From Rhodopirellula halodulae (GTDB taxonomy: Bacteria; Planctomycetota; Planctomycetia; Pirellulales; Pirellulaceae), in NCBI RefSeq assembly GCF_020966775.1, contig NZ_JAJKFV010000011.1:62001-126000 (forward strand): DNA of 64,000 nt, written 5' to 3'. The notes under the pieces were generated by a model that saw only the letters and a program-made list of their open reading frames with translations, searched no databases and had not been told where the DNA came from. Positions 27,936-37,777 of this stretch are shown here, piece by piece (positions within the stretch are counted from its first letter, which is position 1; every line of letters begins with the position of its first letter). Both the position numbers and the translations under genes were made by a program.

Positions 27936-27994
27936 TGTTCTGATCCTCACTTGCAATCAACAACGACACACAACTTTCCGCCAAAGACATCGTC

Positions 27995-29476
27995 ATGAAC
28001 GCCACCACCTCGATCGATGCAACACTCGCCAGCCTCGCTGGACGCCGCCAATTCCTGCAACATTCCGCGATGGGGCTGGGCGCCGCGGCGCTCGGTTCCA
28101 TCGTCGCACGCTCGCAAGCGAGCGCCGCCTCACCCTCGCAAACACCGGCTTCCGACGAAGCCAACGGCCTGCACTTCCCCGCCAAAGCCAAACGGGTGAT
28201 CTTCCTGTTCATGGCGGGGGCTCCCAGCCAGATGGATTTGTTCGATTACAAACCTGAACTGGTGAAACAATTCAAACAGCCGTTGCCACCCAGCGTCAGC
28301 AACGGCCAACGGGTCACCGCGATGACTCGTGGGAAAGAGCAATTGGTCGCGCCGACCATGTTCGAATTTTCGCGTCATGGTGAAAACGGCATTCACCTCA
28401 GCGAACTTCTGCCGCATCTCGGCACGGTGATTGACGACATCTGCTTGATTCGTTCGACCCACACCGATGCGATCAATCATGATCCGGGAAAGACGTTGTT
28501 TTGCACCGGCTCCGAGATTCCCGGCAAAGCCAGCTTGGGTTCATGGTTGAGCTACGGCCTCGGCCGGATGAACGAGAACCTGCCTGACTTCATTGTTTTG
28601 AACTCGGCATTTTGGAGCGGCGACAAAGCCAATATCCAAGCCCTCTACAGCCGCCTTTGGGGATCGGGATATCTCCCCTCGAAACATCAAGGCGTCTCGT
28701 TCCAACCCTCCGGCGACCCGGTGCTATTTTTGTCCAACCCCGAGGGCGTCAGCCGCGAAAGTCGACAAGAGATGTTGGATCTCGTCACCGAACTGAATCG
28801 CCAACACATGCAGCAAAGTGGTGACCCTGAAATCCTGACGACGATCGCTCAACAGGAGATGGCGTTCCGCATGCAGGCATCGGTGCCCGAACTGACCGAT
28901 CTCAGCCAAGAAACCGAAGACACGTTGGCGATGTACGGCCCAGAAGTTCACAAGAGCGGATCGTTCGCTCGCAACTGCTTGATGGCTCGGCGAATGGTTG
29001 AACGTGATGTTCGTTTCATTCAATTGTTCCATCGCGGATGGGATCACCACTCGCACCTGCCCAAGAAAATTCGTGGGCAAGCGTACGACATCGACCAACC
29101 CTGTGCGGCGCTGATTCGCGATCTTCGCCAACGTGGTTTGCTCGACGACACGTTGGTGGTCTTCGCCGGTGAGTTCGGTCGAACGACGTATTGCCAAGGC
29201 AAACTCACGCACAAGGATTACGGTCGCGACCATCATCCCCGATGCTTCACCACTTGGATGGCCGGCGGCGGCGTCAAAGGCGGGATCGCTCACGGGGTCA
29301 CCGATGACTTCAGCTACAACGTGGTCGAAAATCCGGTACATGTCCGTGACTTCAACGCGACCATCTTGCATCAACTGGGGATCGATCACGAGCGTTTGAC
29401 TTTCCCGTTCATGGGACTGGATCAACGGCTGACCGGCGTGGAAGAGGCCCACGTGATTCACGACATTCTGGCTTGA
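27995..29476 (+). CDS. DUF1501 protein, module 2
   Basis: The 493-residue product has a twin-arginine leader with [19 protein letters not shown] at residues 16-34. Family motifs follow: [19 protein letters not shown], a GWDHHSHL segment, [28 protein letters not shown], and [15 protein letters not shown], ending in VIHDILA as in module 1. The protein differs from module 1 in carrying WDHHSH rather than WDQHGG at the putative metal site. It lies 59 bases after its PSD1 partner on the same strand, so the two are very likely one transcription unit. Sulfatase-like fold is family knowledge; activity is unknown. Confidence 0.9.
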   Translation: MNATTSIDATLASLAGRRQFLQHSAMGLGAAALGSIVARSQASAASPSQTPASDEANGLHFPAKAKRVIFLFMAGAPSQMDLFDYKPELVKQFKQPLPPSVSNGQRVTAMTRGKEQLVAPTMFEFSRHGENGIHLSELLPHLGTVIDDICLIRSTHTDAINHDPGKTLFCTGSEIPGKASLGSWLSYGLGRMNENLPDFIVLNSAFWSGDKANIQALYSRLWGSGYLPSKHQGVSFQPSGDPVLFLSNPEGVSRESRQEMLDLVTELNRQHMQQSGDPEILTTIAQQEMAFRMQASVPELTDLSQETEDTLAMYGPEVHKSGSFARNCLMARRMVERDVRFIQLFHRGWDHHSHLPKKIRGQAYDIDQPCAALIRDLRQRGLLDDTLVVFAGEFGRTTYCQGKLTHKDYGRDHHPRCFTTWMAGGGVKGGIAHGVTDDFSYNVVENPVHVRDFNATILHQLGIDHERLTFPFMGLDQRLTGVEEAHVIHDILA

Positions 29477-29649
29477 TCGCGTTCCTGGATGGATCACGAC
29501 AGCACTACAAAACTTGGCGATGATCAACGCGGTGTCCTCGACTCGTGGGACATTCACTTGGCCGCCGGACGTGATAGGATCGTTCCTGCACGTCCCAATG
29601 AAATGCGGAATCACGGAGTGAATTCGCGTCCCACGCATCGAACGAGTTC

Positions 29650-30723
29650 ATGGACTTCACGGCGATCGACTTCGAAACCGCAACGCGGCGCTCCGACAGT
29701 GCATGTCAATTGGCGGCGGTTCGCGTTCGCAACGGCGAGATTGTCGATTCAGCGTGTTGGTTGATCCGTCCTCGTCCGTTTGTGTTCTCGCCAGCGAACA
29801 TTCAGATTCATGGCATCACTCCCGCTATGGTTCGCGATGAACCGGAGTTTGGTGAGCTTTGGCCGCAGATCCAATCAACACTTGGCGACGATTGCTTGAT
29901 CGCTCACAACGCCAGCTTTGACTTGGGCGTTCTGCTTGCTTGTCTGGAGTCGCACGACCATCCGGCCCCTGAGTTCCAATACAGCTGCACTCGGGCGATT
30001 GCTCGACGAACTTGGCCGCAACAACCTCGCTTTGGTTTGAAGCCGCTTTCCGATTGGCTGGGCATTCGATTCCGACATCACGACGCACTCGAAGATTCGG
30101 TCGCCTGCGCCAAGATTGCGTTGGCCGCCGCGGAAGACAAAGCCGCTAGCAGTTTAGAAGACCTGGAATCCAAGCTCAGTTTGTCGCGAGGGGCGGCTGG
30201 CAGTTGGGGCAAGAAAGGTCCCACTTCGCGTCGCAGCACTCGGTCTCGACGAAGATCCGCCTCACCCGGTTCGCCTGCACCCGGTTCGCCTGCACCGCGT
30301 GGTTCCGGCAAACGGACTTCCGTGATGATCGCCGGCTCCACTGTGGCGTCTCATCCGATGCAGTCGCCTTCACCCTGCGGCATGGGGGCCAGTGGCGTGG
30401 ACCTTCAACGGTTGCTGGTTCGCGCCGATTTCATTCGCCCGTTGGAAGGACGCCGCGTTGTGTTCACCGGAGTGCTGCATCGGTTGCAGCGCGAGGAGGC
30501 GGAAATGCTGACCTCACGTTGTGGCGGCCAGTGCCAAAGCAGCGTGTCACGCAAAACCGATTTGGTCGTCGTGGGTGAATTGGATTCCAGAACGATCCAA
30601 GCGGGACGCTCGATGAGCACCAAAGAAGAGACCGCCCGACAATTGGCGGAGGAGGGAGCCCCCGTCCGCATTCTCAGCGAACAGGAATTTCTCGAAATGA
30701 TCATCGCGGGAGAAAGCTCCTAG
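29650..30723 (+). CDS. DEDDh 3'-5' exonuclease with C-terminal BRCT domain
   Basis: The 357-residue protein starts with an exonuclease of the DnaQ/epsilon type: AIDFETAT (D7 and E9), a middle HNASFDLGVL with the third Asp, and HHDALEDSVACAKI with the His and last Asp of the DEDDh set. Residues about 190-225 form a basic, Ser/Arg-rich linker with a duplicated GSPAP, created by an exact 15-base tandem repeat at 30263-30292. The C-terminal part (about 268-350) has the BRCT pattern LEGRRVVFTGVLHRLQREEA and DLVVVGELDS. The combination suggests recruitment of a nuclease to a repair or ligation complex, as BRCT domains do in NAD-dependent ligases. No neighbour gives more. Confidence 0.88.
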   Translation: MDFTAIDFETATRRSDSACQLAAVRVRNGEIVDSACWLIRPRPFVFSPANIQIHGITPAMVRDEPEFGELWPQIQSTLGDDCLIAHNASFDLGVLLACLESHDHPAPEFQYSCTRAIARRTWPQQPRFGLKPLSDWLGIRFRHHDALEDSVACAKIALAAAEDKAASSLEDLESKLSLSRGAAGSWGKKGPTSRRSTRSRRRSASPGSPAPGSPAPRGSGKRTSVMIAGSTVASHPMQSPSPCGMGASGVDLQRLLVRADFIRPLEGRRVVFTGVLHRLQREEAEMLTSRCGGQCQSSVSRKTDLVVVGELDSRTIQAGRSMSTKEETARQLAEEGAPVRILSEQEFLEMIIAGESS

Positions 30724-30798
30724 CTCCTCAGCCCTCCCACTTCGACAGAATCGGATTGGATCCGCGGTCGAGACCTCTGCGCCGAAGGCAAACCGTGT

Positions 30799-30885
30799 TA
30801 TCCTTCCCGAAATTTTCACGGCCGGCGTCGTTGAAATGAGTGCACCCACACGCGATCGCCCCACGAATAGGCGGGATTTCGTGTG
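30799..30885 (+). promoter_or_regulatory. carB leader: -10-like box and two-part hairpin
   Basis: TATCCT at 30799-30804 is a -10-like box that would give a leader of about 135 bases. Within it CACACG (30847-30852) pairs with CGTGTG (30880-30885), and inside them CGCC (30857-30860) pairs with GGCG (30870-30873). A long structured leader could carry regulation by pyrimidines or arginine, but no known riboswitch class is recognised. Confidence 0.4.
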
Positions 30886-30945
30886 AGTTTGCAGGTCTTC
30901 ACGTCGGTCATTTGAGCCCCTCCGCCCTCGTTTGGGATCGTTTCC

Positions 30946-33900
30946 GTGCCGCGTCGCGACGACATCAAGAAGATTCTGCTCATTGGTAGTGGCCCGATTG
31001 TTATCGGCCAAGCTTGCGAATTCGATTACTCCGGAACCCAGGCCTGCAAAGCCCTTCGCGAAGAGGGCTACGAGGTGGTGCTGGTCAACAGCAACCCCGC
31101 CACGATCATGACCGATCCGGCCACCGCGGATGCGACTTACATCGAGCCGCTGACGTGGCAAATGGTCGAAAAGGTGATCGAAAAAGAACGCCCCGATGCG
31201 TTGCTGCCAACGCTGGGTGGACAAACCGGTCTGAACGTCGCCATGGACCTCGATGCCAACGGCGTGCTGGAGAAGTACGGCGTGGAAATGATCGCCGCGA
31301 ATGCGAAGGTGATCGCCAAAGCCGAAGAACGTGACCAGTTCAAAAAGGCGATGGAAGAGATCGGTCTGGATGTCTGCAAAGGCTTCACCGTCCACACGCT
31401 GGCCGAAGCTCGCGAAGCACTGGCCGAAGTCGGCTTGCCGGCCGTTGTGCGTCCGTCGTTCACCATGGGCGGCAGCGGTTCTGCCATCGCCTACAACAAA
31501 GACGACTTTGACTCGCTGGTTCAAAACGGCTTGGACCAGTCGCCCGTGACGGAAGTCCTGATCGAAGAATCGATCATCGGGTGGAAAGAGTACGAGATGG
31601 AAGTCATGCGTGATCGCGACGACAACGTCGTGATCATCTGTGCGATCGAAAACTTGGACCCGATGGGCGTCCACACGGGTGACTCCATCACTGTCGCCCC
31701 CGCACAAACGCTCAGCGACAAAGAATACCAACGCATGCGGGATGCCTCGTTGGCCGTCATCCGAGAAATCGGTGTCGAAACCGGAGGCAGCAACATTCAA
31801 TTCGCGATCGAGCCTCAAACCGGCCGCATGATCGTGATTGAGATGAACCCTCGCGTCAGCCGCAGTTCGGCGTTGGCGAGTAAGGCAACCGGATTTCCAA
31901 TCGCAAAAATCGCGGCGAAGCTGGCCGTTGGCTATCGGTTGTGGGAATTGCCCAACGACATCACCAAGAAAACCAAAGCGTGCTTCGAGCCGACGATCGA
32001 TTACGTCGTCACCAAGATGCCACGATTCGCGTTTGAGAAATTCCCCGAAGCCGACGCGACGCTGACCACGCAGATGAAATCGGTCGGCGAAACGATGTCG
32101 ATCGGACGCACGTTCCAAGAGTCTTTCCAGAAAGCTCTGAGAGGATTGGAAGTCGGTGCGTTCGGATTAGGTTGCGACCCACGCGACCTATGGGGAACCG
32201 AAGATCAACCCGGCCGGGATGAGATTCGTGCCAAGCTCTCTACGCCTGGCTCCGAGCGAATCTTTTACCTGCGGTACGCTTTCAAAGATGGCATGACTGC
32301 CAAAGAGATTCATTCTCTAACCCACATCGACCCGTGGTTCCTGGATCACATCCAGCAACTGGTCGAAACGGAAGACAACCTGCGTTCGCTTGGCAAGCTG
32401 GACGCGATCGACGCGGACACGATGCGAGACGCAAAACGCCGCGGGTTCTCCGACCGGCAAATCGCGACGATCACTTCCAAGACCGAATCGCAAGTTCGTG
32501 CCAAACGTTTGGAACTCGGCATCCGTCCGGTCTTCAAAAGCGTCGACACCTGTGCGGCTGAATTCGAAGCCTTCACGCCGTACTACTACAGCACTTACGA
32601 AGCCGAAACGGAATTGCCACCGAAGGGCGACAAAAAACGCGTCGTGATCCTGGGCGGTGGCCCCAACCGAATTGGCCAAGGGATCGAGTTCGATTATTGC
32701 TGCTGCCACGCTTCGTTCGCCCTGCAAGAAATGGGCATCGAATCGATCATGGTCAACAGCAACCCGGAAACGGTCAGCACGGATTATGACACGTCCGACA
32801 TTCTGTTCTTCGAACCACTGACGATCGAAGACGTTCTGAACATTTGCGACTCGGTGCAACCCGACGGCGTGATCGTTCAGTTCGGCGGTCAAACTCCGCT
32901 GAACTTGGCTCGTGGTTTGGAACAGGCCGGTGTGCCGATCATTGGAACCAGCGTCGACACGATCGACACCGCCGAAGACCGCGAATTGTTCAGCAGCTTG
33001 ATCGACGAACTTGGACTGCGTCAGCCGCCATCCGGCATCGCTCGCAACATGGACGAAGCTCGCGTCGAAGCCAAACGCATCGGCTATCCTGCACTTGTGC
33101 GTCCCAGCTTCGTGCTCGGCGGCCGAGCCATGGAAATTTGCTACGACCAATCGCAGTTCGCTCGCTACGTGGCGGAAGCCTTCATCGTCGCAGATGGCCA
33201 ACCGGTTTTGATCGACCGCTTCTTAGAAGACGCCACCGAAGTCGACGTCGATGCGGTCAGCGATGGCAATGATTGTGTGATCATGGGCATCATGGAACAC
33301 ATCGAAGAGGCCGGTGTTCACTCGGGCGATTCGGCCTGCTGCATTCCTCCGTTCAGCCTGCCTCAACCGGTGCTCGCCGAAATTCGCGATGCCACTCAAA
33401 AATTGGCGGCTCGCCTGAACGTCGTTGGACTGATGAACATCCAATTCGCGGTGAAGATGGAAGGCACTCAGCCGATCCTTTACATCCTCGAGGTCAATCC
33501 TCGAGCCAGCCGCACGGTTCCTTTCGTCGCCAAAGCAACGGGTGTTCCCGTCGCCAACATCGCGACCAAGGTCATGGCGGGCGAAACGTTGAAAAATTTG
33601 GGAGTCACCGAAGAACCCATTCCGCGTCACGTTTCGATCAAAGAAAGCGTCCTTCCGTTCCGCAAATTCGCTGGCGTCGACATTGTGCTCGGTCCCGAAA
33701 TGCGAAGCACGGGCGAAGTCATGGGCGTCAGCGAACTATTCTCGCTCGCGTTTGCCAAAAGCCAGTTGGCGGCCGGCACGGTGTTGCCAGAGTCAGGCAA
33801 AATTTTCCTGTCCTTGTCGGCTAATCACAAAGACTCCGCTGAGTCCCTGGGCAAATCGCTGATCGACCTTGGGTTTGAGCTGTTGGCGACCGAAGGCACG

Positions 33901-34197
33901 GCTTCGCGATTGGAAGCCAGCGGCGTCAGCGTCACGCGAGTGAAGAAGCTCTCCGAAGGTCATCCCAACCTGATCGATTACCTGAAGAACGACGACGTTC
34001 AATTGATTTTGAACACTCCGTCGGGCAAGGGTGCTCGCACGGACGAAGGAAAGATTCGTGCCGCCGGCGTGCAACACGGCGTTCCCTGTATCACGACGTT
34101 GGCAGCAGCCGAGGCGGCTGTCCGAGCCATGGTCGCGATGCGAGAAACACCGATGCAGGTCGAATCGCTGCAACGCCGCTACGAAATGAACGTTTGA
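30946..34197 (+). CDS. carB: carbamoyl-phosphate synthase large subunit
   Basis: The 1083-residue protein has the normal length and the duplicated CPSase architecture. The first half opens with [19 protein letters not shown] and has the ATP-grasp site with [16 protein letters not shown]. The second half repeats it with [16 protein letters not shown] and [16 protein letters not shown]. An MGS-like allosteric domain forms the last 140 residues. It makes carbamoyl phosphate for arginine and pyrimidine synthesis with a glutaminase subunit CarA, which is not encoded next to it. The start is GTG at 30946, immediately before the conserved first strand. The long antisense frame within it is a shadow. 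Confidence 0.98.
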   Translation: MPRRDDIKKILLIGSGPIVIGQACEFDYSGTQACKALREEGYEVVLVNSNPATIMTDPATADATYIEPLTWQMVEKVIEKERPDALLPTLGGQTGLNVAMDLDANGVLEKYGVEMIAANAKVIAKAEERDQFKKAMEEIGLDVCKGFTVHTLAEAREALAEVGLPAVVRPSFTMGGSGSAIAYNKDDFDSLVQNGLDQSPVTEVLIEESIIGWKEYEMEVMRDRDDNVVIICAIENLDPMGVHTGDSITVAPAQTLSDKEYQRMRDASLAVIREIGVETGGSNIQFAIEPQTGRMIVIEMNPRVSRSSALASKATGFPIAKIAAKLAVGYRLWELPNDITKKTKACFEPTIDYVVTKMPRFAFEKFPEADATLTTQMKSVGETMSIGRTFQESFQKALRGLEVGAFGLGCDPRDLWGTEDQPGRDEIRAKLSTPGSERIFYLRYAFKDGMTAKEIHSLTHIDPWFLDHIQQLVETEDNLRSLGKLDAIDADTMRDAKRRGFSDRQIATITSKTESQVRAKRLELGIRPVFKSVDTCAAEFEAFTPYYYSTYEAETELPPKGDKKRVVILGGGPNRIGQGIEFDYCCCHASFALQEMGIESIMVNSNPETVSTDYDTSDILFFEPLTIEDVLNICDSVQPDGVIVQFGGQTPLNLARGLEQAGVPIIGTSVDTIDTAEDRELFSSLIDELGLRQPPSGIARNMDEARVEAKRIGYPALVRPSFVLGGRAMEICYDQSQFARYVAEAFIVADGQPVLIDRFLEDATEVDVDAVSDGNDCVIMGIMEHIEEAGVHSGDSACCIPPFSLPQPVLAEIRDATQKLAARLNVVGLMNIQFAVKMEGTQPILYILEVNPRASRTVPFVAKATGVPVANIATKVMAGETLKNLGVTEEPIPRHVSIKESVLPFRKFAGVDIVLGPEMRSTGEVMGVSELFSLAFAKSQLAAGTVLPESGKIFLSLSANHKDSAESLGKSLIDLGFELLATEGTASRLEASGVSVTRVKKLSEGHPNLIDYLKNDDVQLILNTPSGKGARTDEGKIRAAGVQHGVPCITTLAAAEAAVRAMVAMRETPMQVESLQRRYEMNV

Positions 34198-34238
34198 TCG
34201 TTCGCGGTTGTCATCCAGTGAACGGGAACAGCTTCCCT

Positions 34239-34275
34239 GCCCGGACTGCTTCCGTTCCCAACGGAAACGCCGGGC
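34239..34275 (+). other. nested hairpin after carB
   Basis: TTCCGTT-CCC-AACGGAA (34250-34266) is perfect, and GCCCGG (34239-34244) with CCGGGC (34270-34275) encloses it. There is no T-run, so it may be a processing or stability element rather than a terminator. Confidence 0.5.
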
Positions 34276-34317
34276 CATTAGAATGGGGGTTCATTCCCAC
34301 CGTCTGAAGGCCCGTTC

Positions 34318-36078
34318 ATGCTTGGCTCATCGCAACCGATTCACTCCCTTCGTCTTTCCTCCAGCGTTCTGATTGGAAAGGTGTTGCTCGCAGCCTGTGC
34401 ATTGGCTTCGACGACATCATCCGCTGAACCGCCACGTTTCAGCCAACAGGTTGATGCGACGGTCACCTACAAGATCAACTTGCAGATCGGGATGGGCAAA
34501 GACGCGGGAAAATATCCGGGCACGCTGACCTATCAAGTCAAATCCGCCACGCCGGAGTTGATTCAACTAACAGTCACGGGCGACCTGCAAGGCAAACCGT
34601 CTCGCATGCCGTCCTTCTTCCGCAGCAGCGGAGAGTCATCCCTGCCGACGCTTGAATCCGTCTCTTGCCGAGCTGCGTTGATTGGCATCACCCCACGCGG
34701 CGAAGTCGAGGTCTCGCAACGTGACGAGATGATGGGGTTGCTGCTCGGTACCATCGGCCAGCTCGCCATCGCACCGCTGCCGCCGGCCGACGCCAAACCG
34801 ATCAACGCTCGCGCCGCCCGAGGCGCAGAAAACGGAGCCGACGTGCCTGTGACCTGGGACGTCTCGGACACCACCAACATCGCTCGCGTCAGCACTCCGT
34901 TTGGTTTCTCGCCATCGTTTGCAAGCCAAGCGGGAATCCAAAATCGCAAACTCTCCATCGCGACGGAAAAATGGAAATACGTCGCTCATCCGGTGATCCG
35001 TAATCGAATGAAAATCGATCACCAATATGAGCTCTCCGCACCGGAGTCAGACCCGCCGATGAAGATGCAGGGTGACGGCATCGCTTTCTTCAACCTGGAC
35101 GATGGCTTCTATGAACAGTTGCAAATCAACCGCGTGATCTACCAAGTTGACGATGGTGTGGAAGTGAAAGTGCCCATTTCGATCTCACTGACTCGCGAAA
35201 CCAAACAAGAACGCGATGCGAAAATTGCGGCAGCGAAGGAAGCGGTTTTGAAACGCACGCGGCCGTTCACAGATGCGGAACGCAAACAATGGATCATGGA
35301 TCTCGCACCGGGAGCTTCCGAAGCCAAAGCCCACCGCGCGATGTCCGAACTGAATTCGCGAAACGCGCGGCAGGACCCAGAAATTGCCAAGGCGTTGTTG
35401 CAACGTGCCGACATGACTCAAGGCCATCTGAAGTCGTTCTTCTACTCCGCCGCCGGTCGCTACGACGAATCCATTCGGCAAATGACCGAAGACCGCAGCG
35501 ACTACAGCCGCAGCCTCGGCACGGTCAAACGAACGGGCAACCCAGTCACCTCCGCCAACCGTCTTGCTGTGGGACAGGTCTTGGCCAAAGCCCGGGAACG
35601 TATCGGTGGTTTCGAGGCCGTTGAAGTCACCGAAGTTCACAACAACGTCGAGGTGTCCGTCAAAAAGGTGGGTGGTCACGGGCGGCCGGATCGCGTGAAC
35701 GTTTCGATGTTGCGATACCCACCGGCAACCGTTCCCCAGCCCTCGCAGACACGAACCCCACGCAGGAACCTTCGCACAGCAGCCCGCCGCACCATCAACC
35801 CACGGGCCGTCCCGGCGGCTGAAGAAAAGGAAGCCGCTGAAATGCCCGACCGCGACGCGAACGAGGCCATTCGCACTTGGTCGGACAAGACCGGCAAATA
35901 CAAAATCAAGGCCGCGTTTCTGGCGATCCAAGAAAAAGTGGTGCGTCTGCGTTCGGCCGACGGCAAAATCATCGAGGTGCCGCTGGCTGCTTTGTCAGAC
36001 GACGATGCGAAGTTGGCCGAACAACTGCAAAAAGAGGCGGAAACGGACGCCAATCCGTTTCAAGTCGTCAGTGAATGA
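34318..36078 (+). CDS. secreted protein with C-terminal SHD1 domain
   Basis: The 586-residue product starts with a signal peptide (VLLAACALASTTSSA, about residues 22-36). I do not recognise the main part, roughly 40-380; it is beta-rich early and has a helical, charged stretch around 285-370. Residues about 460-500 are basic and Pro/Arg-rich. The end, about residues 520-575 (IRTWSDKTGKYKIKAAFL, VRLRSADGKIIEVPLAALS), fits the SHD1 (SLA1 homology) domain, which is frequent in planctomycete envelope proteins. In yeast SLA1 this domain binds peptides; in bacteria its role is unknown. A TAGAAT at 34279-34284 could be a -10 box. It has no evident partner gene. Confidence 0.75.
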   Translation: MLGSSQPIHSLRLSSSVLIGKVLLAACALASTTSSAEPPRFSQQVDATVTYKINLQIGMGKDAGKYPGTLTYQVKSATPELIQLTVTGDLQGKPSRMPSFFRSSGESSLPTLESVSCRAALIGITPRGEVEVSQRDEMMGLLLGTIGQLAIAPLPPADAKPINARAARGAENGADVPVTWDVSDTTNIARVSTPFGFSPSFASQAGIQNRKLSIATEKWKYVAHPVIRNRMKIDHQYELSAPESDPPMKMQGDGIAFFNLDDGFYEQLQINRVIYQVDDGVEVKVPISISLTRETKQERDAKIAAAKEAVLKRTRPFTDAERKQWIMDLAPGASEAKAHRAMSELNSRNARQDPEIAKALLQRADMTQGHLKSFFYSAAGRYDESIRQMTEDRSDYSRSLGTVKRTGNPVTSANRLAVGQVLAKARERIGGFEAVEVTEVHNNVEVSVKKVGGHGRPDRVNVSMLRYPPATVPQPSQTRTPRRNLRTAARRTINPRAVPAAEEKEAAEMPDRDANEAIRTWSDKTGKYKIKAAFLAIQEKVVRLRSADGKIIEVPLAALSDDDAKLAEQLQKEAETDANPFQVVSE

Positions 36079-36255
36079 TCGCGTCGCGCTGGACAACCCG
36101 ACGCAGTGACGGTCGTATGACCCACGGCTTTCCTCGCTGCGGCGATCTCGATGCATTGATATGGTTCCCAGCGAACTCGACGGGCTTAGAATCTAGGGCA
36201 CGCGATCCCGCGAAAACGTGATTCACCAGCCTTTCTCGTCATCTGCCTGATCTGA

Positions 36256-37722
36256 ATGACCTCCGATTCCCAAGACGCAGCCGACTCACCGGTCGAACCG
36301 CCTGATCGCTCAAAGTATCGATTGCTGGTTGTCGACAACGAAGCCGCTCACGCGCGAGCGATGACGGAAAGCCTGGAAAAAGTCGGATACGTTTGTGAGG
36401 TCGCCACCAGCGGCCCCGACGCTGCGGCCCTGATCCAACGAGAGACCTTTGACATCATCATCACGGACATGGTGATGAACGACGTCGACGGAATGAAGAT
36501 CTTGGCAATGGCCAAAGAACGACTTCCCGAGTGCGAAGTGGTGATGGTCACCGGACACGCCACCGTGCCGATCGCCGTGGAAGCAATGCAGCAGGGTGCC
36601 TTCAACTTTCTTGAAAAGCCGATCACGCCGAGTCGCCTGCGAGCGATTGTGGAAAAGGCTGCCGAGAATGTCGAACTGAGACGGCAAAACACCGAGCTGA
36701 TGCAGCGGCTCGACGAACGGTTTGGTTTCGAAGGCATCATTTACACCAGCAAGAAGATGCAAACGGTCATTGATCGATTGCGTCGGATCGCTGCCACCGA
36801 TGCCACGGTTTTGATCACGGGTGAATCAGGCACCGGAAAAGAAATGGTCGCTCAGGCCATTCATCAAAACAGCCCGCGAAAAAACAAACGCATGGTGGCG
36901 CTCAACACCCGTGCCGTTTCGGAAAACTTGGTCGAGAGCGAGCTGTTCGGTCACGTCAAAGGCTCGTTCACCGACGCGGTCTCCGATCGGGAAGGTGCGT
37001 TTGAATACGCCAACGGCGGATCGTTGTTCTTGGACGAAGTCGGCGACATGCCGATGAGCACGCAGATCAAATTGCTGCGGGTGTTGGAAGAAAGCCAAAT
37101 CACTCGCGTCGGTGGCAACAAATCGATCAAGGTCAACGTCCGTCTGATTTCCGCGACGAACCGACCGTTGGAAGAGATGATCGACAATGGCACCTTCCGA
37201 AACGATCTGTACTTTCGACTGAAAGTCGTCACGATCGAATTGCCACCTCTGCGTGAACGTCGTGACGATGTGATCCCGCTGATGGATCACTTCCGCAAAA
37301 TGTTTTTGCGACGGCATGGCAAACCCGCCGCCCATTTCACTCCCGCCGTCACCAAAAAGTTCTTTGCCTACGATTGGCCGGGAAACATTCGTCAACTTCG
37401 CAACTTCGTCGAAACGATGGTGGTTTTGGACACCGACGGTTCGCTTGACGATGACGACTTACCACCCGAGTTGATCGATGACGCTCCGGTGGAAGGCGAG
37501 GAAATCACGCCACCCGCTTTGACCGATGGTTCGATGAACTTCATTGGTCGACCACTCGCGGAAATCGAACGCTGGGCGATTGAGGAAACACTCAAGCTCA
37601 CCGGCAACAATCGCGAAGAAGCCGCCAAGCTTCTCAAAATCGGAGCGAGAACATTGTACCGACGATTGGACCAATACAAAAAAGACGACGACGCGGAAGC
37701 CAAAGCCAACGCGACAGACTGA
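36256..37722 (+). CDS. NtrC-type response regulator with altered GAFTGA loop
   Basis: The 488-residue protein has three domains: a receiver (residues 20-135; phosphoacceptor D71, acidic D27, Lys in FLEKP), a AAA+ domain with Walker A GESGTGKE at 189-196 and Walker B SLFLDE at 256-261, and a C-terminal Fis-type helix-turn-helix (NREEAAKLLKIGARTLYRRL). Such proteins activate sigma-54 promoters on phosphorylation. The sigma-54 contact loop, canonically GAFTGA, reads GSFTDA at 236-241, keeping Phe and Thr. The usual NCAA-type motif is NTRAV. Activation may therefore be altered or use a divergent sigma-54. No cognate kinase adjoins it. A TAGAAT at 36187-36192 may be its -10. Confidence 0.92.
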   Translation: MTSDSQDAADSPVEPPDRSKYRLLVVDNEAAHARAMTESLEKVGYVCEVATSGPDAAALIQRETFDIIITDMVMNDVDGMKILAMAKERLPECEVVMVTGHATVPIAVEAMQQGAFNFLEKPITPSRLRAIVEKAAENVELRRQNTELMQRLDERFGFEGIIYTSKKMQTVIDRLRRIAATDATVLITGESGTGKEMVAQAIHQNSPRKNKRMVALNTRAVSENLVESELFGHVKGSFTDAVSDREGAFEYANGGSLFLDEVGDMPMSTQIKLLRVLEESQITRVGGNKSIKVNVRLISATNRPLEEMIDNGTFRNDLYFRLKVVTIELPPLRERRDDVIPLMDHFRKMFLRRHGKPAAHFTPAVTKKFFAYDWPGNIRQLRNFVETMVVLDTDGSLDDDDLPPELIDDAPVEGEEITPPALTDGSMNFIGRPLAEIERWAIEETLKLTGNNREEAAKLLKIGARTLYRRLDQYKKDDDAEAKANATD

Positions 37723-37777
37723 CTTCCCGGCACCTCGCTTACCCATTCACGCATCTTTCACGGACTTCGAGAGCAAC

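Noticed and set aside
30547-32118. 523-codon open frame antisense to carB and the exonuclease gene
   Set aside because: It overlaps two certain genes and has no recognisable motif.
37544-37777. N-terminal extension of the leucyl aminopeptidase
   Set aside because: It lies within the end of the NtrC-like gene in another frame, and ATG 37778 gives a normal M17 length.
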